Assembly (NCBI RefSeq): GCF_003352085.1
Contig: NZ_CP025804.1
Location: 2,418,001 to 2,482,000 of the forward strand
Direction of reading: 5' to 3'
Source of the DNA: Sulfitobacter sp. SK012
GTDB lineage: Bacteria; Pseudomonadota; Alphaproteobacteria; Rhodobacterales; Rhodobacteraceae
DNA: 64,000 nt
Under the pieces are notes generated by a model that was given only the letters and a program-made list of their open reading frames with translations, was not told the origin of the DNA and did not search any database. The translations under genes and the position numbers were made by a program. Shown here piece by piece: positions 53,625 through 63,483 of this stretch. Numbering within the stretch: position 1 is the first letter of the stretch; each line of letters starts with the position of its first letter.

Positions 53625-54791
53625 ATGCCACGACCTATGGTGCTGCGGCACGGCACCCACATTTTCCCAACACGTCAGAGAGTCTTATTGCCAAATTTAC
53701 TCCTAAATGGCCGGTTCCTCATGCGCAAAGCAACCGGCGTAGACCGAGTGGCGACAGAGTTGGCCGCAGCCTTGTTAGCGTGTGAATTGCCGGGAGTGTT
53801 GAGCGCGACCCATCCCGCAGGCGTCGTTGTCGACCAACAAGATCGACCGGACGTACTGATGAAAGCAACCGAAGTTTCGGTGTCGCGCCTAAGGGGTCAG
53901 CTTTGGGAACAAACCGCGTTGCTGCAAACCAACCCGCAAGACTGGCTATTGAGCCTGTGCAATATGGGGCCGGTGCTGCGTCGCAAGCAGATCGTCATGA
54001 TGCACGACGCGCAGGTGTTTCGAGAGCCGCAGTCCTATTCGCGCGCATTTCGCAGGTGGTACAGCATTGCACAGCCTCTTTTGGCGCGAAACGCAGCGCT
54101 GGTGCTGACGGTTTCAGAACATTCAAAAAGGGAGCTGGAGGCCTTTGGCGTTGTTCCACCGGGCAAAGCGCGTGTTGTTCATAACGGCGCAGATCACATT
54201 TTGCGTGTCACAGCGGACGCCGCCACCCTGCCCCGTTTTAAGTTAATGCCGCAGGGATACATCCTCGCCATCGGCAGCTCTGCACCACATAAGAACCTCG
54301 CATTCCTTGTCAAAGCGGCACAGGCTCGCACGGATACATCTCAGCCTTTGGTGATTGCAGGTGGTGGCGATGCAGCCGTCTTCGCCGGCCAAGGAATTAG
54401 TGCATCCGACAATGTGAAAATATTGGGCCGGGTTAGCGATAGTGAACTCCGAGCTCTTTACGAAAACGCAACGGCTCTTGCTTTTCCGTCACTGACCGAA
54501 GGCTTTGGCTTGCCGCCCCTAGAGGCAATGGCCTGCGGCTGCCCTGTCATCGCATCAACCGGTGGCGCGATCCCTGAAATCTGCGGAACTGCAGCCATCT
54601 TGCTAGACCCCTATGACCAAATGGGGTGGACTGCGGCACTTAGTACTATCACATACGACCCCGCGATTAGGTTTTCCTTGTCACAGGCTGGAATAGCACG
54701 GGCGGCCCAGTTTACCTGGGCCGCCGCTGCTGAAACACTTGTGGGGTATTTGGCCGAACTTGCGCAGGCCGAGCACCCCCAGCCGGCTTAG
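53625..54791 (+). CDS. Glycosyltransferase family 1 (GT4-type), second paralogue
   Basis: A protein of 388 residues from ATG 53625, or shorter if translation starts near LPNLLLNGRFL, where its similarity to the paralogue at 49836-50930 begins. It carries a GT-B C-terminal signature SLTEGFGLPPLEAMACGCPVIAST and a VVHNGADHI nucleotide region. It adds a sugar during repeat-unit synthesis. It stands alone on the plus strand between divergent manC and a convergent large gene (four-base overlapping stops). Confidence 0.86.
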   Translation: MPRPMVLRHGTHIFPTRQRVLLPNLLLNGRFLMRKATGVDRVATELAAALLACELPGVLSATHPAGVVVDQQDRPDVLMKATEVSVSRLRGQLWEQTALLQTNPQDWLLSLCNMGPVLRRKQIVMMHDAQVFREPQSYSRAFRRWYSIAQPLLARNAALVLTVSEHSKRELEAFGVVPPGKARVVHNGADHILRVTADAATLPRFKLMPQGYILAIGSSAPHKNLAFLVKAAQARTDTSQPLVIAGGGDAAVFAGQGISASDNVKILGRVSDSELRALYENATALAFPSLTEGFGLPPLEAMACGCPVIASTGGAIPEICGTAAILLDPYDQMGWTAALSTITYDPAIRFSLSQAGIARAAQFTWAAAAETLVGYLAELAQAEHPQPA

Positions 54792-57706
54792 GCAATTGCG
54801 GTGAAACCCACTGGCGCTGCAAAGGCAAACCTATCCGCTGTTCCGTGCAAAATGACCTCCGCTGCGGTGTCGTTCTTCAATTGCACGTAAGGATGCACCA
54901 CTGCGGGCATTCCTGAGATATCAAGGCCTCCCGTTCCTGTCGTTGGGTCTGCACTTGCATTGGCGTTCCAAGTCCCTGATCCATTGCGCCGCGCCCACAA
55001 CAGTTTGTTCGGCACGTCCACGGCGAATTGAACTATATCCCCGTCGGATACGACGTTACCCGGACCCATATTGGTGGTTCCGCCGCCATGTATGAACAAG
55101 ACGCCAGACCAATAGCACCGCGCCGTGTGATTGGGCCCACCGCTGATATAGTTCACGGCATCATTTGAGACGCCCGCGATGTTTAGGCCGTTCACGGCTT
55201 CCAGTTCAAAGTAAACCTTGCCGCCCAAGGGATCGACGCCGCGTGAGTGTCTGGCTCCGCTTATGTTGGCATTGGCCGATATCGTGCGATCGTTGTCGCT
55301 ATATGCAACCTGTTCGGGTGCGGGGGAATTGATGGTGCTGTCCCATCCGGCAATCGCACCCGGAAGTGGCGCGTCTTCAACAGCGCTTGTTTGCGCAGTC
55401 AACACTGGGATGCTGTTGCCATTCCCATTTGATGCCACCACCTGCACGCTCAGAACCTCACCAATAGCTGCTGCGCCAACAGTTAGGTTCGTGCCAGTTT
55501 CGCCAGGCATAACGGTTCCTGAAGACAACCATTGATACGCGTATCCGGTTGGGGCGTTTGACCAACTGCCCGTTGATACCGCAAGCGTATCGCCAACCAG
55601 TGGTGCGGTGTTGTCGATAACCGGCAGGCCGGTATTCTCAGGAACACTTGCATCAACGACCGTCAGTGCAAATTCTGGTAAGATCGCCGTGTCCCCAGCG
55701 GTGTCGGTCACCCGCAAAGATATGGCGTTTTGCGTTTCTTGCGCCGCCGGGGTGCCACTAATCTCACCCGTTGTAGGGTTTAACCCAACGCCCTGCGGCA
55801 GTACCCCTCCCATGATATCAAAGGCATATGGGGCACCCCCTCCAGCCACCTGCGGCGCAAAGCTATAAGGATTACCCATCGTTAATGCGGTGATTGGCGT
55901 ACCCGTGATCGCAAGCGGCGCGGTCTGATTTTCCACAAAAAACACTGCAGCACGTTTGAAGATAACCGTGACCGAAGCCCCCACGTCGACGCTCACGGAA
56001 ACCCGTACATCAACCTCGGGCGTTGCGGTTGCGAATGGCGTCTCGGCTGTTCGCACCTGCAATATTCCCGGCTCGGGCATATAAAGGCTGTTGGCGGTGA
56101 TGGTCGACGCTTGGCCGACCCCCGCCACATAAACACACCGCAACCCGGTTGAGCCTGCAACAAGTTCAACTTCAGCCGCTAAACCGTACACATCCCCCGC
56201 GCTGGCCGCTATCAGTGTATCGCGGTGGATTACATTTAGGGTTGTTGGTTCGGCTGCATTTGTAATCATCGCGACCAGTTCGCCGCTCGCATTTTTGGAC
56301 ATTGCCCAATCCGCTGAACCGGTTCGCGTGACGTCCCAATTGCTTGGGATAGCCCCGGTGATCCCAGCAGCGACGGCCATCCGGCTGCCTCCAAATACCC
56401 CGTCAGCACCCAGAATATTATTCGCGGTGTCCAGTACATTGCCAGATATCAGCGCCTCAAACACCTCCAGTATTTTCCCAGATAGCCATCTGGAACCAAG
56501 ATCATTTGGATGGCTCTGATCATTCTTCATCGTATAGGGGTTGAACGCGTCTGAGCCAAAGGCTGCCGCCCCTGTCAGCGCACGGTTCGCCTCCCCAATA
56601 TCAATGGCATAAAACCCAGCATGCGGCGCAACAACATAATCCGTTCCCAGATAAGACACCGTACCGCCACGCTGATACGCGCCCGCCCATGCCGACAACG
56701 CATCCTTTTCGGCGTCGTTGCCGTAGCTGCTCTCGTCCGGCAACGTTGGCACCGCGACCACGACGGCCCCAGCGGCACGCAACTGGCCATAGATGGCCTC
56801 TAGCCGTGCGATGATTTCAACGAAACTGTCATCTTGTGTGGATTGATTTGCCCCAATCGGTCCCATCAAGACAATTGTCTCATTGGGAGCGATCCGGCTC
56901 AGAACCCCAGGCAGGCCTGCAAGGATAGCAGTTGCCGCTTCGCCTCCAACGGCCTGTTGGTAGTCTTGTGGAAACCTCACCAAGCCACCAAGCCTCTGTT
57001 CCAGAATCGACCGCGTGCCAGGCATATAGGCCATCACGCTGTCGCCATCGATAAACAACCGGGGCGACGCGGGCCCTGCATTAAACGCAACCATTGGCAC
57101 AATCGCCACCGCGTTGAGCGCAAATTGCGCATCAACATGCCCCCCCGCATTGCTGGCCCGTACGGCAACCATAAAATTTCCCTCTTGGGTACTCGCGCCA
57201 GACAACAGCCCCGTGCTCGACAAACTGATCCCGTTGGGAAGATCGATTGAGCCCGGCACCCGTTCAAAAACAAGGTCATCCCCGATAAACCCAAGCGACA
57301 GGTCCTCAAAAACCGGCGCAGCAACGTCGACGGTTACGTCGCTCAACCCACCCGGAGCCACAGTCGGACTGTTAGGTGATCCGGGGTCCGAGGGCGCTAT
57401 GGACGCACGGGCCATGATGCTTCCGTATTGCGCCAACTCAGGATCCCCGCCGTCCCGCAGCCAAATGTTGTACCGGCAGGTCTGACCTTCGGGCAAACTT
57501 TCCAATGTTTCGGCCGAGATCACAAATGGCCCCAGTCCAGAGACTTCAATCAAGGGATCTTCATCTGGCTCTAGTGCCATCGTGATAATGATCTCAGCGC
57601 TTGATGTTTGATCATCGATTTCAAACCGCAATGCCTCGCCGGCAAAGAAGTGGATTTCGGACGACTGAACAGTTGGTTGCACCGCAACAGAAATGGTCTG
57701 AAGCAT
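54788..57706 (-). CDS. Large SGNH-like hydrolase with Ig-like and SPRY-type domains
   Basis: A 972-residue protein of unusual build. Residues ~1-200 form beta-rich repeats with VTVDVAAPVFEDL and a putative Ig domain. Residues ~212-430 show an SGNH hydrolase core: GDS at 221-223 (FIDGDSVMAYMPG), GPIGANQST, and DQSHPNDLG with the Asp-x2-His dyad. Residues ~625-790 hold two Ig-like/He_PIG-type domains (LPQGVGLNPTTGEISGTP; GDTLAVSTGSWSNAPTGYAYQW). The last ~165 residues look like a SPRY domain (KVYFELEAVNGLNIAGVSNDAVNY). There is no obvious signal peptide. In the EPS locus it may deacetylate or bind the polymer; phage tail-like proteins share such modules. Confidence 0.72.
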   Translation of the reverse strand: MLQTISVAVQPTVQSSEIHFFAGEALRFEIDDQTSSAEIIITMALEPDEDPLIEVSGLGPFVISAETLESLPEGQTCRYNIWLRDGGDPELAQYGSIMARASIAPSDPGSPNSPTVAPGGLSDVTVDVAAPVFEDLSLGFIGDDLVFERVPGSIDLPNGISLSSTGLLSGASTQEGNFMVAVRASNAGGHVDAQFALNAVAIVPMVAFNAGPASPRLFIDGDSVMAYMPGTRSILEQRLGGLVRFPQDYQQAVGGEAATAILAGLPGVLSRIAPNETIVLMGPIGANQSTQDDSFVEIIARLEAIYGQLRAAGAVVVAVPTLPDESSYGNDAEKDALSAWAGAYQRGGTVSYLGTDYVVAPHAGFYAIDIGEANRALTGAAAFGSDAFNPYTMKNDQSHPNDLGSRWLSGKILEVFEALISGNVLDTANNILGADGVFGGSRMAVAAGITGAIPSNWDVTRTGSADWAMSKNASGELVAMITNAAEPTTLNVIHRDTLIAASAGDVYGLAAEVELVAGSTGLRCVYVAGVGQASTITANSLYMPEPGILQVRTAETPFATATPEVDVRVSVSVDVGASVTVIFKRAAVFFVENQTAPLAITGTPITALTMGNPYSFAPQVAGGGAPYAFDIMGGVLPQGVGLNPTTGEISGTPAAQETQNAISLRVTDTAGDTAILPEFALTVVDASVPENTGLPVIDNTAPLVGDTLAVSTGSWSNAPTGYAYQWLSSGTVMPGETGTNLTVGAAAIGEVLSVQVVASNGNGNSIPVLTAQTSAVEDAPLPGAIAGWDSTINSPAPEQVAYSDNDRTISANANISGARHSRGVDPLGGKVYFELEAVNGLNIAGVSNDAVNYISGGPNHTARCYWSGVLFIHGGGTTNMGPGNVVSDGDIVQFAVDVPNKLLWARRNGSGTWNANASADPTTGTGGLDISGMPAVVHPYVQLKNDTAAEVILHGTADRFAFAAPVGFTAIA

Positions 57707-57941
57707 AATTGATTTCCCCGGATTTGGTTTCCGGCAAAAACTACGCAACACTCTCTAACGATCAATTATTCCTGCGCACGTAGGTCGTTCAAAATGCGCA
57801 ACACGGCGAAATGAAAGTGACTTAAGATCAGTGCGTTGATGACTGCGCGGAACGTTTTCTTAAGGATAACCTACAAATTCCCCTAGCAAATCCAGGTGGA
57901 AGCCGAGTATTAAGGACATACGCTTTAAAGGAAATTTCGCC

Positions 57942-58199
57942 TTGGCATCCAACCGATCAAATACAGTTGATCTTGCGTCGAAAACGGCTCAACCAATGCA
58001 CGGGCAGCCGCGTCCATGGCGGTTGCGCGGGATAGGCGCTGCCTTGCTCGCTGTTCCTTTCGCCTTTGCCGCCGCAACTTGGAGCGTCTTGGCTCTGCAC
58101 CTGTCATGGCTTTGGCTCATTCCGATTTATGGCGGTGTTGGTGCCTTCGTCGCTCTTGGCTTTGTGTGGGCCTCGCGGGGGCAATCTGATCGCAACTAG
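57942..58199 (+). CDS. Small two-helix membrane protein
   Basis: An 85-residue protein with two hydrophobic segments (GIGAALLAVPFAFAAATWSVLAL and LIPIYGGVGAFVALGFVW). It starts at TTG 57942 with AAAGGAAA upstream, or at an ATG at 57996. The family is not recognised. It is convergent with the glycosyltransferase gene and may be unrelated to the polymer pathway. Confidence 0.55.
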   Translation: MASNRSNTVDLASKTAQPMHGQPRPWRLRGIGAALLAVPFAFAAATWSVLALHLSWLWLIPIYGGVGAFVALGFVWASRGQSDRN

Positions 58200-58203
58200 C
58201 CGT

Positions 58204-59313
58204 TTAGGCACCAATTGCTTTGAGGTTGCGCAAAATGCCCGCCTCAAACCTATCCACCCCAAATAATCCGGCACGTGCGACGCAGGCATCTGGGCCCGCA
58301 GTGCTCAGCTCAGATCCCTCAAACCGCTCGACCGCGTCAACCAATGCCTCAACGCTTTGTTCGCGAAAAAAGAGCCCGGTTTCGCCATCAACTACCGTAT
58401 CCAAGATGCCGCCGCGCCCATAGGCTATCACAGGGCGACCAGAAGCCATGACCTCGACGGGTACAATCCCGAAATCCTCTTCTCCAGGGAAAATCAACGC
58501 CTTACAACGCGACATGTGGTATTTCAGCGTTTCAAACGACACCTTGTTCAGGAAAGTCGTATTCGGCCCTGCAACTCCTTGGAGTTTCCGCACCGTCTTT
58601 TCTGGCCCGCCGATCACCACCAATGGCAGGTTCAACCGCGCAAAAGCTTTGACCGCCAAATCCGGCCTCTTGTAGGGTGCCAACTCGCCCGCCCACAGGT
58701 AATACCCCCCAAGCTCTGACCGTAGTGCGGGCGCGAACGCGTCGACCACCACCGGAGGTGCAACCACATCGGATTCCCTGCGCCAGTACTTCTTAATCCG
58801 CGCCGCCACATGATTTGAATTCGCGGCGAACCCATCGACACGTGCGGCACTCGTGACATCCCACTGCCGTAGCGATGGCGCAAAAACCGGCATCATGCTG
58901 CGTGTCAGTAATCCCGCTCCGTTGCGGTAAACATGGTACTGGTCCCACAGATATCGCATTGGCGAATGACAATAGCACAGATGCGGCGCGTCAGGCGGCA
59001 CGATAACCCCTTTGGCTGGTCCGGCTTCGGAGGAGATTACCAAGTCATATCCAGACAGATCCAACTCTTCGAGCGCGCGCGGCATCAGCGGCAGGTATTT
59101 TTGATACATCTTGCGCGCCAATGGTAACCGACCGATGCGCGTTTCAATGATCTTGTGCCGTGTCAGGGTCGCAGACAGCTTTGCGGGATCAGCCACATGA
59201 GTATAAATATCGGCTTGTGGAAACATGCGGCACAGCTGCTCAAGGACTTTCTCGCCGCCGCGCAGACCCACCAACCAGTAGTGGATAATCGCCACCCGCC
59301 TGCCGTCACTCAT
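58204..59313 (-). CDS. Glycosyltransferase (GT4, WbaZ-like mannosyltransferase)
   Basis: A 369-residue GT-B enzyme. Features: RRVAIIHYWLVGLRGGEKVL, VSSEAGPAKGVIVP, YCHSPMRYLWDQYH (acceptor or donor site), WAGELAPYKRPDLAVKAF, and EDFGIVPVEVMASGRPVIAYGRGG. The latter is the usual C-terminal nucleotide-sugar site. Start ATG 59313 lies one base after the OPX stop; earlier ATGs in frame overlap that gene. It probably adds mannose, consistent with manC. Confidence 0.88.
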   Translation of the reverse strand: MSDGRRVAIIHYWLVGLRGGEKVLEQLCRMFPQADIYTHVADPAKLSATLTRHKIIETRIGRLPLARKMYQKYLPLMPRALEELDLSGYDLVISSEAGPAKGVIVPPDAPHLCYCHSPMRYLWDQYHVYRNGAGLLTRSMMPVFAPSLRQWDVTSAARVDGFAANSNHVAARIKKYWRRESDVVAPPVVVDAFAPALRSELGGYYLWAGELAPYKRPDLAVKAFARLNLPLVVIGGPEKTVRKLQGVAGPNTTFLNKVSFETLKYHMSRCKALIFPGEEDFGIVPVEVMASGRPVIAYGRGGILDTVVDGETGLFFREQSVEALVDAVERFEGSELSTAGPDACVARAGLFGVDRFEAGILRNLKAIGA

Positions 59314-59314
59314 A

Positions 59315-60553
59315 TCACCCATCCGCATCAGACCCAACAGATGTGACATTTACGATCAAGGTATCTCCGGGCAAAAGCAGCGTCGTCTCGCTTAACTCGA
59401 GCCGGTCCGCACGCCCCAAACGCGGGCTTTGCAAGGTGAAGGTGACATCAACTGTACCTGACATCAGCAACGCCCCAATATTGCCACCAGTCAACAAGCC
59501 GAGCCGTTCGAGCGCACGGCCATACCGCAAACTAAGCCCTTCGATCTCAACTTGAACAGCCTGTCGCGCGGCCAGATTGTCACCCATCGCCGTGCTCAGA
59601 AACAGCGTTTGCTCACGTTGCGCATTCGAGATGGCTTGCGTCGCCGTGATTAATGCCGATTGAAGATCAAGCGCTCGGGTTTGGGCATCCGCGTCGCGCT
59701 GCTCGACCGTTGCGAGCCGTGTTGATGTCTGCAGCCCACGCGCCTCAAGTTCACGTGCGGCTTTCAAACCTTCGGCTGCACTTTGTACGATAGCGCGTTG
59801 AACAAAAATTCGGTCCGCGAACAATTTCCGCTGCGCTTCGATGGCGGCGATCTCTTCGGCCCAAAACGCTGATAACTCGGCCACACGTTTGCGATCATTC
59901 GCCAGATAAGCGGCTTCGTTTTCCAAGAGCACATCGAGGGCGATGGCCTCGGGTGCAGGAATGCGCCGCCGCAAACCCGCAGAAAGGGCAACAACATTCT
60001 GCCTCGCCAACGCCGCATCCACCCGCGCCATCCGGACCACGGCTGCTGCAATCTCAAGGTTCAGCAATCGCAGCTGTCCTTCGGTCTCAACGCGCACGCG
60101 CTCAACCTCGAACAGGGTTACCCCTTGTGCTTGTGATCCCCCAGACAAGGCCAACGCACCCGCCACACTTAACCCCGGCAGATACTCAAACCGCCCCGGC
60201 TGTGCGACATCCCCAACAACCACGATCGGCGCATATTGCATTACAACGACGCTGACCTGCGGGTCGACAAATAGCTCTGCGCCCTCAATCGCGGTCTCAA
60301 TGGTTGCTTCAACTTGGTCCAGTGTTTGGTCGACGACGCGGATGCCGCCTACATTGCTTAACCGGATCTGCCCATCAAGGTTGACGCCAATTTCTGCAGG
60401 TTCATCTACCCCAGTATGGCGCACCTCGATCCGGTCGCCGGGCACCAATCTGTATGGTTCTGAATGGGCAAAGTTAGCAAATAGAACAGATACCAAAAGA
60501 ACGCCCACAGGCGGCAGCATTTTGTGGATGATCGGAAAATGCAGAAAGTTCAT
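59315..60553 (-). CDS. OPX-family polysaccharide export protein (ExoF/Wza-like)
   Basis: A 412-residue envelope protein with a signal peptide (LLVSVLFANFAHS). The Poly_export domain (YRLVPGDRIEVRHTGVDE) and SLBB-type segment (YAPIVVVGDVAQPGRFEYLPGLSV) are followed by a long coiled-coil alpha domain (residues ~170-350), as in ExoF. It lacks an obvious lipobox. Works with the Wzc-type protein to carry the polymer across the outer membrane. Confidence 0.9.
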   Translation of the reverse strand: MNFLHFPIIHKMLPPVGVLLVSVLFANFAHSEPYRLVPGDRIEVRHTGVDEPAEIGVNLDGQIRLSNVGGIRVVDQTLDQVEATIETAIEGAELFVDPQVSVVVMQYAPIVVVGDVAQPGRFEYLPGLSVAGALALSGGSQAQGVTLFEVERVRVETEGQLRLLNLEIAAAVVRMARVDAALARQNVVALSAGLRRRIPAPEAIALDVLLENEAAYLANDRKRVAELSAFWAEEIAAIEAQRKLFADRIFVQRAIVQSAAEGLKAARELEARGLQTSTRLATVEQRDADAQTRALDLQSALITATQAISNAQREQTLFLSTAMGDNLAARQAVQVEIEGLSLRYGRALERLGLLTGGNIGALLMSGTVDVTFTLQSPRLGRADRLELSETTLLLPGDTLIVNVTSVGSDADG

Positions 60554-60648
60554 CGACTATACCTGTGATAAGATTCGCCAAAGCGAACTATACCTCAGGA
60601 AGAAAAACTTGAATTTAACTCAACTTCAAGGGGAATTAAGAGGCACCT

Positions 60649-61899
60649 TTACCGCCAGGACAGGTAAAACGGCTTATCTTTGGTCGCGTCGCGGTACCAT
60701 GTGATGATGGCGCGCCGCTCTTCGTCGAGCATCCCAGACACATTCGCGGGCGGCATCGCATGCGTTACGCCGGCCTGCAAATAGATCTGACGGGCCGCAC
60801 GCGCGATATCTTCAGGTGTTTCCAAGACGATAGCCTTTGGAGCGTGACGGATACCCTCATAATATGGCTCGCGGTTGTGACACATCGAACAGCGTCCAGG
60901 AACGATGTTGCTCACTTCTTCAAACCCTGCTGCATCCGCAAACACATGATCTACGGAGCTCATCACCTGGGCCTCTGGATCGCCAAGCCGCAGCGGTGCA
61001 GTCGACAACCACATGATCGCAACAAACAGCAGTGCAGTGGCCAGCCACGTCCAATGCGGCCCACGCCCCGTGCTGTGCATCGTGTTGAAATAGTGCCGGA
61101 TCGTGACACCCATCAAAAACACTAATGCAGCGATGATCCAATTGTATTCACTCGCAAAAGCCAGTGGATAATGATTGGACAGCATCAGGAAAATCACCGG
61201 CAGCGTAAGGTAGTTGTTATGCGTGCTGCGTAGCTTGGCGATTTTGCCGTATTTCCCATCTGGCGTGCGCCCGGCCTTTAGGTCTGCAACGACAATCCGC
61301 TGGTTTGGCATAATGATGAAGAACACATTCGCTGTCATAATAGTGGCGGTAAACGCCCCCAAGTGCAGCAGCGCCGAGCGGCCCGTGAAGATCTGGTCAT
61401 AGCCCCAAGCCATCACGACCAGGAGCACAAACAACAGCACCATCAACATCGTTGGTTGCGCGCCCAAACGAGACTTGCACAGGGCGTCATAAATGATCCA
61501 CCCAACGGTCAAAGAACCCGCCGAGATCAAGATCGCCTGAAACGTACCCAAAGCAGCCTTTTCCGGATCGATCAGATATAGTTCAGCACCCGCCCAATAG
61601 ACGATCATCAGCAATGCCGCACCCGACAACCATGTGCTGTAGCTTTGCCATTTATGCCAAATTAGGTGCTCAGGCATGTTTTCAGGAGCAACGAGGTACT
61701 TCTGGATATGGTAAAACCCACCACCGTGGACCTGCCATTCCTCACCCGAAGCACCAACAGGCAGATGCGGTACCTTCTTCAGCCCCAGATCAAGAGCGAT
61801 GAAATAAAATGAGGCCCCGATCCAGGCCATAGCGGTGATCACATGAACCCAACGGACGGCGAAACCGATCCAATCCCACATGATGGCAATGTCGTTCAT
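60649..61899 (-). CDS. puuD: Urate hydroxylase PuuD (membrane urate oxidase with cytochrome c)
   Basis: A 416-residue enzyme: about eight to nine N-terminal membrane helices (WIGFAVRWVHVITAMAWIGASFYFI, GSLTVGWIIYDALC) and a C-terminal cytochrome c domain with one CxxCH haem motif (RCSMCHNREPYYEG) and distal Met in THAMPPANVSGM. PuuD oxidises urate to 5-hydroxyisourate using the respiratory chain rather than oxygen. It is divergent from puuE, with a 174-base shared promoter region. Confidence 0.93.
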   Translation of the reverse strand: MNDIAIMWDWIGFAVRWVHVITAMAWIGASFYFIALDLGLKKVPHLPVGASGEEWQVHGGGFYHIQKYLVAPENMPEHLIWHKWQSYSTWLSGAALLMIVYWAGAELYLIDPEKAALGTFQAILISAGSLTVGWIIYDALCKSRLGAQPTMLMVLLFVLLVVMAWGYDQIFTGRSALLHLGAFTATIMTANVFFIIMPNQRIVVADLKAGRTPDGKYGKIAKLRSTHNNYLTLPVIFLMLSNHYPLAFASEYNWIIAALVFLMGVTIRHYFNTMHSTGRGPHWTWLATALLFVAIMWLSTAPLRLGDPEAQVMSSVDHVFADAAGFEEVSNIVPGRCSMCHNREPYYEGIRHAPKAIVLETPEDIARAARQIYLQAGVTHAMPPANVSGMLDEERRAIITWYRDATKDKPFYLSWR

Positions 61900-62073
61900 G
61901 GTTGTCGTTTCCTTTGTCGCGAATTTATTGAAAATAGTTTAACTTCATTATCCGTGGGCAAACAGCCGCAAAACGGTGATCCGCCTTTGATTTTTACAGG
62001 TAACAGCAAAAACAACTTGTATCCGGGCCGTAATCTTCTGCTTTATCAGGATCAAGACGGACAGGAGCACACC

Positions 62074-63483
62074 ATGAACAGATATCCACGCGACATGCAG
62101 GGCTATGGCGAGACGCCACCCGATCCACAGTGGCCCGGCGGCGCGCGCATCGCTGTTCAAATTGTTCTCAACTACGAAGAGGCTAGTGAAAACAACATCC
62201 TGCACGGCGACGCTGCATCAGAAGCCTTTCTGTCAGAGATTGTCGGGGCCGCCGCTTGGCCCGGTCAGCGGCATTGGAATATGGAATCCATTTACGAATA
62301 CGGTGCGCGTGCTGGGTTCTGGCGCCTACATCGATTGCTGCGCGATGTTCCTCTGACTGTCTACGGCGTGGCCACCGCACTCGCCCGCGCGCCGTCTCAG
62401 GTTGCCGCAATGCAAGACGCAGGCTGGGAAATCGCCAGCCACGGTCTGAAATGGATCGAATACAAAGACGCCACGCCCGAGGATGAGGCCGCCGATATGG
62501 CCGAAGCCATCCGCTTACATACCGAAGTAACCGGCACGCCACCGCGCGGTTGGTACACGGGGCGTTGCTCTGAAAACACCCTGCGACTGGCCGCCGAAAC
62601 AGGGCAGTTTGCTTATGTTGCCGACAGCTATGCCGATGATCTGCCCTATTGGATGGAATTTGGCGACTGCGACCAATTGGTTGTCCCTTACACACTTGAT
62701 GCCAACGACATGCGCTTTGCCACACCCCAAGGGTTCAACTCAGGCTCGCAGTTTTTGGACTACCTCAAGGACAGCTTTACCGCCCTTTACCGCGAAGGTG
62801 CAGAAGGTCAGGCAAAGATGATGTCCATCGGTCTGCATTGCCGCCTGATCGGGCGGCCCGGTCGGGTTGAAGCTTTGCGCGCCTTTCTCGAATTCGCACG
62901 CAGCCACGAAGGTGTATGGTTCGCCACCCGCGAACAAATTGCGGACCACTGGGCAAAAATCCATCCAGCCCAACGCTTTACGCGCCCTAGTGAAATGTTG
63001 CAGGCTGACTTCGTCGCAGCCTATGGCGGTATTTTTGAACATTCCGCGTGGATCGCAGAAGGCGCACATGCGCTTGAGCTTGGTCGCGCGCATGACACTG
63101 CAATCGGGCTTCACAATGCGCTGGCGCGGGTTTTCCGATCCGCTCGCAAAGATCTGCGCCTTGGCGTTCTAACCGCGCACCCAGATCTCGCTGGCAAACT
63201 CGCGCAAGCAAAACGGCTGACGGAGCACAGCAGCGCAGAACAAGCCGGGGCTGGCCTTGATGCTCTAACAGATGCGGAGCGCACGCAATTTACCCAGATG
63301 AACGACGCATATGTGGCCAAACACGGCTTTCCTTTCATCATTGCGGTCCGTGATCATGATAAAGCGGGCATTCTGCGGGCCTTTGGTCGTCGCATCGACA
63401 ACGCTCAAGATGTTGAATTTCAGGAGGCCTGCCGCCAGGTTGAACGGATTGCAGCGCTGCGCTTGCAAGACCTACTGCCATGA
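62074..63483 (+). CDS. puuE: Allantoinase PuuE fused to OHCU decarboxylase (UraD)
   Basis: A 469-residue bifunctional protein. AGGAG precedes ATG 62074. Residues ~1-300 are a cofactor-independent allantoinase of the polysaccharide-deacetylase fold (YGARAGFWRLHRLLRD, SHGLKWIEYKDATPEDEAADMAEAIRLHT). Residues ~305-469 are the UraD domain (LHNALARVFRSARKDLRLGVLTAHPDLAGKLA, FGRRIDNAQDVEFQEACRQVERIAALRL). Together they open allantoin and decarboxylate OHCU, so both 5-hydroxyisourate-derived steps lie in one polypeptide. Such fusions are known in Rhodobacterales. Confidence 0.9.
   Translation: MNRYPRDMQGYGETPPDPQWPGGARIAVQIVLNYEEASENNILHGDAASEAFLSEIVGAAAWPGQRHWNMESIYEYGARAGFWRLHRLLRDVPLTVYGVATALARAPSQVAAMQDAGWEIASHGLKWIEYKDATPEDEAADMAEAIRLHTEVTGTPPRGWYTGRCSENTLRLAAETGQFAYVADSYADDLPYWMEFGDCDQLVVPYTLDANDMRFATPQGFNSGSQFLDYLKDSFTALYREGAEGQAKMMSIGLHCRLIGRPGRVEALRAFLEFARSHEGVWFATREQIADHWAKIHPAQRFTRPSEMLQADFVAAYGGIFEHSAWIAEGAHALELGRAHDTAIGLHNALARVFRSARKDLRLGVLTAHPDLAGKLAQAKRLTEHSSAEQAGAGLDALTDAERTQFTQMNDAYVAKHGFPFIIAVRDHDKAGILRAFGRRIDNAQDVEFQEACRQVERIAALRLQDLLP

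Noticed and set aside
58204..59349. Earlier in-frame starts for the WbaZ-like glycosyltransferase
   Set aside because: They overlap the OPX gene end; ATG 59313 is directly coupled to its stop.
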